Source of the DNA: Pseudonocardiales bacterium
GTDB lineage: Bacteria > Actinomycetota > Actinomycetes > Mycobacteriales > Jatrophihabitantaceae
DNA length: 13,777 nt
NCBI GenBank assembly: GCA_030840415.1
Contig: JAVEEO010000430.1
Coordinates: forward strand, 1 to 13,777
Direction of reading: 5' to 3'
The notes under the pieces are model-generated. The model searched no databases and was not told the DNA's origin. It worked only from the letters and a program-made list of their open reading frames with translations. Below are positions 6,824-13,777 of this stretch, piece by piece (position 1 is the first letter of the stretch; every line of letters begins with the position of its first letter). The position numbers and the translations under genes were made by a program.

Positions 6824-7873
6824 GTGACACATGCAGCAGCTCAGGCCGCTCAGCTGGCGACAGGTTCCACGCCGCAGAACGGTCACGGCTCGCTACCGGG
6901 CAGCGACCGGCCGGCGCTCCCGGTGACCGAGGTCGGACCGTCGGCCCAGCGCATCATCGCCAACATAGAGAAGGTGATCGCCGGCAAGTACGACGTGATC
7001 CGGCTCGGCGTCACCGTCCTGCTGGCCGAGGGTCACCTGCTGATCGAGGACGTGCCCGGGGTCGGCAAGACCACCTTCGCCAAGGCCCTGGCCCGCTCCA
7101 TCGACTGCTCGGTGCGCCGGATCCAGTTCACCCCCGACCTGCTGCCCAGCGACGTCACCGGCGTGAGCATCTACAACGCCGAGTCCGCCGACTTCGAGTT
7201 CAAGCCCGGGCCGGTGTTCGCCAACATCCTGCTGGGCGACGAGATCAACCGCGCCTCCCCCAAGACCCAGGCGGCGCTGCTGGAGTGCATGGCCGAGCGG
7301 CAGGTGACCGTCGACGGCGTGCGCTACGAGCTCCAGTCGCCGTTCCTGGTGCTCGCCACCCAGAACCCGGTGGAGATGGAGGGCACCTACGCCCTGCCCG
7401 AGGCCCAGCGCGACCGGTTCACCGCCAAGATCTCGCTGGGCTATCCGGACCGGACCGCCGAGATCGCCATGCTCAGCGACCAGACCACCATCGACCCGCT
7501 GTCGCTGCTGCAACCGGTCTCCGACGCCGCTCACATCCGCGCGCTGATCGAGACCGTGCGCACCGTGCACGTCGTGGACTCGGTCAAGGACTACGTGGTC
7601 ACGCTGGCCGAGCGCAGCCGCAACCACCCCGAGATCCGGCTCGGCGCCTCCCCGCGCGCCTCGCTGCACCTGCTTCGCACCGCCAAGGCGGCCGCCGCGC
7701 TGGCGGGTCGGGACTACGTGCTGCCCGATGACGTCCAGCAGCTGGCGGTGCCGGTGCTGTCCCACCGGCTGATCCCGGCGGCCACCGCCACGGTGGCCGG
7801 CCGCGCGCCCGAGGACCTGCTGGCAGAGATCGTGGCGAAGGTCCCGATTCCGGTAGCCAGTCCACGCGGTTAG
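6824..7873 (+). CDS. MoxR-family AAA+ ATPase
   Basis: MoxR ATPases are thought to act as chaperones that assemble or activate partner complexes using ATP. This one has 349 aa. It shows the Walker A loop DVPGVGKTT (76-84), the Walker B segment ILLGDEINRASPKTQAALLE (135-154), the sensor 1 segment ATQNP (178-182), LPEAQRDRF (191-199) with the likely arginine finger region, and the sensor 2 motif GASPRA (274-279). The GTG at 6824 is chosen as start: the frame is open further upstream but unconserved, and the homologous region begins soon after. No strong Shine-Dalgarno precedes it, so the start is less certain than the identity. It heads a unit with the DUF58 gene (8 nt downstream) and the transglutaminase gene, a combination seen in many bacteria. 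The partner substrate is unknown. Confidence 0.93.
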   Translation: MTHAAAQAAQLATGSTPQNGHGSLPGSDRPALPVTEVGPSAQRIIANIEKVIAGKYDVIRLGVTVLLAEGHLLIEDVPGVGKTTFAKALARSIDCSVRRIQFTPDLLPSDVTGVSIYNAESADFEFKPGPVFANILLGDEINRASPKTQAALLECMAERQVTVDGVRYELQSPFLVLATQNPVEMEGTYALPEAQRDRFTAKISLGYPDRTAEIAMLSDQTTIDPLSLLQPVSDAAHIRALIETVRTVHVVDSVKDYVVTLAERSRNHPEIRLGASPRASLHLLRTAKAAAALAGRDYVLPDDVQQLAVPVLSHRLIPAATATVAGRAPEDLLAEIVAKVPIPVASPRG

Positions 7874-7881
7874 GCGGCCCC

Positions 7882-9189
7882 ATGGCGACCAACCGGACCA
7901 GTGGCGGTTCCTCGGCAGCCCCCCGGCTGGTCGACACCGTCGCCATCGGCACCCAGCGCGTGACCCTGTCCAACCGCGGCCGGACCTTCATCACGGTGGG
8001 GCTCATCTCGCTGGCCACCGGCATGATGCTGGGCGTGGTCGATCTGCAGCGGCTCGGTGTGCTGCTGCTGGTGCTGCCGGTGCCGGCCTGGCTGGCCGTC
8101 CGGCAGGCTCGCTCCGGCCTGCGGGTCGGGCACGCGGTGAGCCCGTCCCGGGTGGTGGTGGGCGAGCGGGCCCAGGTCAGGCTGGTGCTGGGCAACCCGC
8201 ACAGCTTCGGCACCGGACCGTTGCGGATCACCGAGACGGTGCCCGGCGGTCGTCCGTTGCGGTTCAGCGTGGCCGGCGTCCGCGGCCGGCAGCGCCGCAC
8301 GGTGGCCTATCCGCTGCCGTCCCTGCGCCGCGGCCGCTACACCGTGGGACCCACCACGGTGATGGCCAGCGACCCCTTCGGACTGGTGACCGCCGACACC
8401 CGCTCGACCGACGTCGGCGAACTGGTGGTCCGGCCGACCACGGTGGCGCTGGCGAACCTGACCCTGCCGATCGCCTGGCGGGACGGCGCCGCCACCCTCA
8501 GCCACTCGGTCGGCGTCGGCGGCTCGGACGACGCCTCGGTACGCGAGTACCGGCACGGCGACGACCTGCGCAAGATCCACTGGCGCAGCACCGCCCGCGC
8601 CGGCGCCTTCATGGTCCGGCAGGAGGAGCGGCCCTGGCACGGGGAGTCGCTGGTGCTGCTGGACCACCGGGCGCTGGCCTACCCCACGTCGCCGTCCGAG
8701 CCCGACGCCGCCGCCCTGGAATGGGCGATCTCGGCCGCCGCCAGCATCGCCTGCCACCTGGCCGAGCGCGGCCGGCGGGTTTCGGTGGTGACCGGCGACG
8801 GCGAGGTGGCACACGACAGTCCATCGGCGATCCTCGACCTGCTGGCCGACGTCAAGCCCGCGCTCCGTGCCGACCTCGAACCGCTGAGCGCCGCCCTCAA
8901 CGGGCTCGGCCGCGACGCCGCGGTGTTCGCCGTGCTGGCCGCCACCCCGAAGGCCTCGGTCAGCGGGCTGCTCAGCCGCCCCCGGATGCCCGGATCATCG
9001 GTGGCCCTGCTGCTGCGGCCCTGGACCTGGACCGGCAATACCGCAGACCTGTTGGCCGAGGCGGCCTGGCAGTCCAGCGCCGACGTCCTGCGGGCCGCCG
9101 GCTGGCGGGTGGTGCCGGCCGAAGCCGGCAACGAGATCGCCGAGCTGTGGCCCAGCCTGCTGTCGGCCCGGGCGGCGGTGGCCCGATGA
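7882..9189 (+). CDS. DUF58 domain-containing membrane protein
   Basis: A 435-aa protein of the DUF58 family, which commonly accompanies MoxR ATPases and is of unknown biochemical function. Two closely spaced hydrophobic helices lie near the N terminus (about 36-52 and 56-72), leaving most of the protein on one side of the membrane. A beta-rich stretch follows (about 80-185). The diagnostic DUF58 core is VREYRHGDDLRKIHWRSTAR at 220-239, followed by MVRQEE. The C-terminal half, with LVLLDHRA (257-264) and a pattern of helices and strands, resembles a von Willebrand A-like fold. The ATG lies 8 nt after the moxR stop with only a weak AGG upstream. Its stop overlaps the transglutaminase start as ATGA, so the three genes are very probably co-transcribed. 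Bypass of a membrane role is possible, but the paired helices argue for anchoring. Confidence 0.9.
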   Translation: MATNRTSGGSSAAPRLVDTVAIGTQRVTLSNRGRTFITVGLISLATGMMLGVVDLQRLGVLLLVLPVPAWLAVRQARSGLRVGHAVSPSRVVVGERAQVRLVLGNPHSFGTGPLRITETVPGGRPLRFSVAGVRGRQRRTVAYPLPSLRRGRYTVGPTTVMASDPFGLVTADTRSTDVGELVVRPTTVALANLTLPIAWRDGAATLSHSVGVGGSDDASVREYRHGDDLRKIHWRSTARAGAFMVRQEERPWHGESLVLLDHRALAYPTSPSEPDAAALEWAISAAASIACHLAERGRRVSVVTGDGEVAHDSPSAILDLLADVKPALRADLEPLSAALNGLGRDAAVFAVLAATPKASVSGLLSRPRMPGSSVALLLRPWTWTGNTADLLAEAAWQSSADVLRAAGWRVVPAEAGNEIAELWPSLLSARAAVAR

Positions 9190-11507
9190 GCGCCCCCGCC
9201 CGTCAGCAGTACGGCACCGGGCCCGATCCGGTCGTCGCCGCTGCCACCGGCACGGTCGCGGCCGGGGTGCTGCTGACCACCCTGCCGCTGCGCTCGATCT
9301 TCACCGACTGGTCCTGGCTGCTGGTGGGCATCGGCTGCGTGCTGCCCTACCTGGCCGTTGTCGCGCTGGCCAGGATGCGCGACACCCCGCGCTGGTGGCA
9401 CAGCGCGGTGGGACTGCTGGCCTCGGTGCTGATGGTGCTGTGGGTCTTCGTTCCACAGCACCTGTGGCTGGGCGTGCTGCCGACCCCGTCCTCGTTCGGC
9501 GACATCGGTGACCTGATCCGGTCGGCGAACACCTCGATGCAGCAGGAGCACGCCCCGCTGCAGTCCACCGGCGCGCTGCGGCTGCTGGTCGCCTCGGCGC
9601 TGGTGGTGCTGGTGGCCCTGACCGACGTGCTGGCGGTGTTGCTGCGCCGGCCACTGCTGGCCTCCGCACCGCTGCTGGAGGTGCTGGCGATCGCCTCGGC
9701 GACGTCGTCACAGGCGGCTCACCCGGTCTGGTTCGCCGCCGCCGCCGGCGGCTTCCTGCTGATCATGCTGTCCGGCACCCGGCTGCAGGACCGGGCCTGG
9801 GGGCCGTCGGTGGACGGTTCGGCGGGCCGGCTCGGCGGTGCCCGGCGGATGGCCGTGACCGGGGTGCTGGCCGCCCTGGTGATCCCGCTGCTGCTGCCCT
9901 CGGTCTCGGTGAACGTGCTGGCCCGCGCCACCCACCACAACGGCGGCAACGGCGACGGCCCGGGCAAGGGCACCGGCCGTCCGATCGTGCTCAACGGCAT
10001 AGCGTCCCTGCGCGGCAACCTGCAGCGGCCAAAGCCGGTGCAGCTGTTCCAGGTCAAGGTCAATGCCGGCATCCCGTTCTACGTCCGGCAGGAGGTCGAC
10101 GACGAGTTCGCCAACGACGGCTGGCGGCCGTCCGGACAGCTCGGCCAGCAGGACAACCTGGTGAGGCTGGACCAGGAACAGTTCGACATCGGGCCGTTCG
10201 AGAACCCACCCGCGAAGGCGCAGGCCAAGCCCTACGAGGCCAGGTTCACCCTGCTGGCGCTCGGTGGCAGCACGCTGCCGATCCTGGCCAATCCCACGTC
10301 ACTGAAGTCACCTGGCGGCGGGGTCTGGAACAGCGCCACCGCGAGCGTGCAGGATGCGACGCTGCGGCGCGGCATGAGCTACACCGAGGAAACCAGCGAG
10401 CCGAACCCCACCCTGGCCCAACTGCGCGCCGCTCCGGCCTGGGTGGGCGACGCCGAAACCACATCCCGGCTGGTCGGGCTGCCCGACGGCATGCCCGCGT
10501 CTGTCCAGGAGCTGACCGACCGGCTGGTCGCCGGCCTGGACAGCCCGTACGACAAGGCCAGGGCGATCTCGGACTTCTTCACCAACGGCAAGAACAACTT
10601 CCACTACTCGCTCACCACCTCCGACCGCGGTGATCGCACCGCCCTGGAGGCGTTCCTGGACCCCGACACCGGACGGCAGGGCTTCTGCCAGCAGTTCGCC
10701 GCCGCCGCCGGGGTGATGATGCGGATGGCACAGCTGCCCACCCGGGTGGTGATCGGCTACACCCACCAGCCGCCGGACAGCAATGGCGTGTTCACCGTGC
10801 TCACCTCCGACGCACACGCCTGGGTGGAGGTCTACTTCTCCTCGATCGGCTGGATCCCGTTCGACCCGACCCCGCTGACCGGCGGGGACGCCACCCGCGC
10901 GGTGGACCTGCCGTGGGCCACGCACCCGCAGGCCGGTGCCCAGGAGACCGCGGAGCCGACCGCCAACAAGGGGCCGTCCGCGTCGGGCTCGGCGGCCAGC
11001 GGCCAGGCCAACCAGGCATCGCAGAGTGGCGACCAGTTCGGCGTGCCCACCGTGGTGGTCGAGATCGGCCTGCTGGTGCTGCTGGCGATCGTGCTGATCC
11101 TGGTGCTGACCTTCGGACCGCGGTGGCTGCGCAGGCGACAACGCCGGCGGCGGCTGGAACGAGCCCGGATCACCGGCAACCCGGAGCCGCTCTGGCTGGA
11201 ACTGGCGGCCACCGCCACCGACCGGGACGCCTTGTGGCCCAGCACCGTCACCGTGGGACAGGTCGCCGGCTGGCTGTCCCGGCACGGCGTCGACGAGCGC
11301 GGCCGGGCAGCGGTCACCGCGGTCGCCGACCGGGTCGAACGGGACCGGTTCAGTGCCCAGCTGGTCCAGGAGTTGCCCCCCGACTCGATCGCGGCGCTGG
11401 ATCAGGCGCTGACCAGGTGGGCGCGGCGCACCGACCGGCGGTTGAGCCTGCTGCACCGCTGGCTGCCGAGGTCACTGATCAGCGGCCAGCCCCGCTGGCG
11501 CCGCTGA
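9186..11507 (+). CDS. TgpA-type membrane transglutaminase (DUF3488 - transglutaminase core - DUF4129)
   Basis: A 773-aa integral membrane protein. The N-terminal portion (about 1-245) has roughly six or seven hydrophobic helices (DUF3488/TgpA-type region). A large soluble region then carries the transglutaminase-like core with a Cys-His-Asp triad: GFCQQFA (Cys501), SDAHAWVEVYF (His544) and FDPTP (Asp560). A Ser/Ala/Gln-rich linker (about 585-617) leads to a last membrane helix (about 622-643), a basic cluster RRRQRRRRLERAR, and a DUF4129-like cytoplasmic tail (about 665-750). By this topology the catalytic domain should face outside. Related enzymes may cross-link, hydrolyse or transfer on amide bonds; the substrate is unknown and no function is claimed. 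The start ATG overlaps the DUF58 stop as ATGA. The gene ends the unit and is followed by hairpins. Confidence 0.92.
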   Translation: MSAPARQQYGTGPDPVVAAATGTVAAGVLLTTLPLRSIFTDWSWLLVGIGCVLPYLAVVALARMRDTPRWWHSAVGLLASVLMVLWVFVPQHLWLGVLPTPSSFGDIGDLIRSANTSMQQEHAPLQSTGALRLLVASALVVLVALTDVLAVLLRRPLLASAPLLEVLAIASATSSQAAHPVWFAAAAGGFLLIMLSGTRLQDRAWGPSVDGSAGRLGGARRMAVTGVLAALVIPLLLPSVSVNVLARATHHNGGNGDGPGKGTGRPIVLNGIASLRGNLQRPKPVQLFQVKVNAGIPFYVRQEVDDEFANDGWRPSGQLGQQDNLVRLDQEQFDIGPFENPPAKAQAKPYEARFTLLALGGSTLPILANPTSLKSPGGGVWNSATASVQDATLRRGMSYTEETSEPNPTLAQLRAAPAWVGDAETTSRLVGLPDGMPASVQELTDRLVAGLDSPYDKARAISDFFTNGKNNFHYSLTTSDRGDRTALEAFLDPDTGRQGFCQQFAAAAGVMMRMAQLPTRVVIGYTHQPPDSNGVFTVLTSDAHAWVEVYFSSIGWIPFDPTPLTGGDATRAVDLPWATHPQAGAQETAEPTANKGPSASGSAASGQANQASQSGDQFGVPTVVVEIGLLVLLAIVLILVLTFGPRWLRRRQRRRRLERARITGNPEPLWLELAATATDRDALWPSTVTVGQVAGWLSRHGVDERGRAAVTAVADRVERDRFSAQLVQELPPDSIAALDQALTRWARRTDRRLSLLHRWLPRSLISGQPRWRR

Positions 11508-11518
11508 GCCGGGCGGGT

Positions 11519-11534
11519 GCACCTGCCGAGGTGC
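11519..11534 (+). terminator. Small hairpin after the transglutaminase gene
   Basis: GCACCT-GCCG-AGGTGC forms a perfect 6-bp stem with a 4-nt loop, 11 nt after the transglutaminase stop codon. There is no T-tract. It may be part of a compound terminator with the longer palindrome that follows, or merely protect the transcript end. Confidence 0.45.
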
Positions 11535-11565
11535 GTCCGGAATCGCAGGGCCGCGCTACCTCGAA

Positions 11566-11624
11566 CGCTCAACGGCCCCTGTCCGCTGACTGGTGACCAG
11601 TCAGCAGGCCGGGGCCGCTGGGCG
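11566..11624. terminator. Long palindromic bidirectional terminator between convergent genes
   Basis: The sequence is symmetric about position 11595. The inner arms GCTGACTGGT (11585-11594) and ACCAGTCAGC (11596-11605) are a perfect 10-bp inverted repeat around a single central G. The outer arms CGGCCCC (11573-11579) and GGGGCCG (11611-11617) are also perfect, and the intervening 5 x 5 nt pair partly. The stem extends further with 11566-11571 pairing to 11619-11624. It lies between the stop codons of the convergent transglutaminase and DUF3040 genes and lacks a T-tract, as is common for actinobacterial terminators. Confidence 0.75.
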
Positions 11625-11630
11625 GAGCTA

Positions 11631-12014
11631 TCAGTTCTCTTCGAAGCGCTTGCGCATCCGGTCTTCCATCTTGGTGCGCAGGGTGTTCGACTTCGCGTTG
11701 CGAGCCTGACCAGCCTGGGCAGCCAGCGATGACGTCCCGTTCTGCCGAGGACCCCGCAGGGCGCTGGCAGCTATCACACACGATCCCACGATCAGAACGA
11801 AGCCGAGGACGCCGAGCAGGATCAGGTTGGCCGTCAGGCCGACCAGCACCACGGCGAGCCCGAGCAGGACGCCGACCACCGACAATGCGAGCATCGTTCG
11901 CGCACGGTTGCGCGGGCGGGCGGACCTGACAGAGGACGCGAACTTCGGGTCCTCCGCGTACAGGGCTTGTTCAATTTCGTCGAGCAGCCTCTGCTCATGC
12001 TCGGAGAGCGGCAT
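11631..12014 (-). CDS. DUF3040 small membrane protein
   Basis: A 127-aa protein of a family found in actinobacteria, of unknown function. It starts with the family signature MPLSEHEQRLLDEIEQALYA followed by EDPKFASSVR (1-30). Two hydrophobic helices follow (about 40-60 and 62-84), probably a membrane hairpin. The C-terminal tail (about 88-127) is polar and ends in a charged helix (KMEDRMRKRFEEN). ATG at 12014 is chosen: GGAGG lies 5 nt upstream and MPLSEHEQ is the family's usual N terminus. An adjacent ATG at 12017 and a TTG at 12026 are also in frame. It is transcribed toward the long palindrome at 11566-11624. It is separated from dinB by about 160 nt, so it may have its own promoter. Confidence 0.92.
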   Translation of the reverse strand: MPLSEHEQRLLDEIEQALYAEDPKFASSVRSARPRNRARTMLALSVVGVLLGLAVVLVGLTANLILLGVLGFVLIVGSCVIAASALRGPRQNGTSSLAAQAGQARNAKSNTLRTKMEDRMRKRFEEN

Positions 12015-12087
12015 CATGCCCTCCAATCCCTGTCGCCATGTAGTGAACCATTACCAAAGCGTGCCCATCAGCCGCAGTATTGCCCTG

Positions 12088-12129
12088 CGGCAGGTGAGGG
12101 GACACATCGTCGAGCATACGAGCCGAAAT
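12088..12129 (-). promoter_or_regulatory. Tentative promoter for the DUF3040 gene
   Basis: On the minus strand a TATGCT hexamer fits the -10 pattern TAnnnT, and TTTCGC lies about 17 bp upstream as a poor -35. Both are in the dinB-DUF3040 gap. This is the best pair I could find by eye and is weak; another start site nearer the gene is possible. Confidence 0.2.
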
Positions 12130-12150
12130 GTGAGTGCGAAAGTTGTCTGC

Positions 12151-12166
12151 GGGGATTGCTGTCCCC
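12151..12166 (-). terminator. Short hairpin after dinB
   Basis: GGGGA-TTGCTG-TCCCC gives a 5-bp stem with a 6-nt loop, beginning 8 nt after the dinB stop. On the transcribed strand it is followed, after a few bases, by a short T-rich stretch. It may attenuate or end the dinB transcript; the stem is short, so this is uncertain. Confidence 0.3.
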
Positions 12167-12173
12167 ACGGAGA

Positions 12174-13478
<1,305 letters not shown>

Positions 13479-13486
13479 GTCGGTTG

Positions 13487-13777
13487 CTAGCCCGGGCCCT
13501 GGCCGGTCTCGGGCCGGCGGGCCTGGACATGCAGCCGGGACGCGATGTCGCGGTAGGGCGGCTGGGCGGCGACTGCCGATTCCAGCTCGAACAGCGCGGC
13601 CAGCGCGCCAGGACGGTCCAGCTCGATGCCCGGCACCAGGTCGGTGAACACCCCGAGGCCCTCGACGGACTGGACCTGTAAGCCGGCGGCCGCGCACTGG
13701 CCGGCCAGTGCCTCGGCGTCCAGGGCCGGCCGGTTGGGCCGGGACAGTGCCGAGAGGGCGCCGGTCAGGTCACCGGC
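13487..13777 (-). CDS. Probable SAM-dependent methyltransferase, C-terminal part (cut by window edge)
   Basis: The last 96 codons of a gene that enters from the right edge, ending in TAG at 13489-13487. The visible protein runs from AGDLTGALSALSRPNRPALD to RPETGQGPG. The segments VQSVEGLGVFTDLVPG (about residues 36-51) and FELESAVAAQPPYRDIASRLHV (about 63-84) resemble, from memory, the C terminus of class I methyltransferases often found beside dinB in actinobacteria. The SAM-binding motifs lie outside the window, so the assignment is tentative, whereas the reality of the reading frame is well supported by sustained G/C-ending codon use. It stops 8 nt before dinB, so the two are probably co-transcribed. 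Confidence 0.65.
   Translation of the reverse strand, partial: AGDLTGALSALSRPNRPALDAEALAGQCAAAGLQVQSVEGLGVFTDLVPGIELDRPGALAALFELESAVAAQPPYRDIASRLHVQARRPETGQGPG

Noticed and set aside
6539..6886. Minus-strand open reading frame of 115 codons in the mraZ-moxR intergenic region
   Set aside because: It is Cys/Arg/Ser-rich without domain signs, overlaps the moxR start, and has no supporting ribosome binding site.
13479..13697. N-terminal extension of DinB by 73 codons
   Set aside because: It would overlap the end of the upstream gene, is Arg/Pro/Gly-rich with no family similarity, and the polymerase core is complete from the ATG at 13478.

Overview
The window is a high-G+C, gene-dense piece of an actinobacterial chromosome (Actinomycetota). 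Codons mostly end in G or C, there are GTG starts, and the gene set is typical of that phylum: a dcw cluster beginning with mraZ, a septal PBP with a long Arg/Pro-rich cytoplasmic tail, a Streptomyces-type FtsL with a Ser/Pro/Thr tail, and a DUF3040 membrane protein. The MurE carries a DNPR motif, so the wall should contain diaminopimelate. The genus cannot be decided from the sequence alone.

Layout. Positions 1-6416 (minus strand) hold the promoter-proximal part of the division and cell-wall (dcw) cluster, read right to left: mraZ, rsmH, ftsL, ftsI (pbpB), murE, and the first 106 codons of murF, cut by the window edge. From rsmH onward the genes are tightly packed: rsmH/ftsL overlap by 4 nt, ftsL/ftsI by 1 nt, ftsI and murE are about 30 nt apart, and murE/murF overlap by 4 nt. 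Positions 6417-6823 are a divergent intergenic region. Its mraZ side carries four GTGG-type boxes at exact 10-bp spacing, read as the MraZ operator, beside an extended -10 element. Positions 6824-11507 (plus strand) hold a three-gene unit: MoxR-type AAA+ ATPase, DUF58 protein, and a multi-pass membrane transglutaminase of the TgpA type. Positions 11508-11630 hold two hairpins, one of them a near-perfect stem of almost 60 nt, between convergent genes. Positions 11631-13777 (minus strand) hold a DUF3040 membrane protein, DNA polymerase IV (dinB), and the C-terminal 96 residues of a gene that is probably a SAM-dependent methyltransferase, 8 nt upstream of dinB.

How the genes fit together. MraZ is the autoregulator at the head of the cluster. 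RsmH methylates 16S rRNA. FtsL and FtsI are divisome components at the septum. MurE and MurF build the peptidoglycan stem peptide in the cytoplasm. The divergent MoxR-DUF58-transglutaminase unit is predicted to work in or on the membrane and may act on the envelope, but its substrate is unknown. DinB is an error-prone translesion polymerase unrelated in mechanism to the cell-wall genes.

Most of the window is a conventional locus. The parts most worth a second look are the phased MraZ boxes, the lysine-free arginine-rich repeat tail of FtsI, the 30-bp tandem repeat in the FtsL tail, the transglutaminase operon facing the dcw cluster, and the long palindromic terminator.
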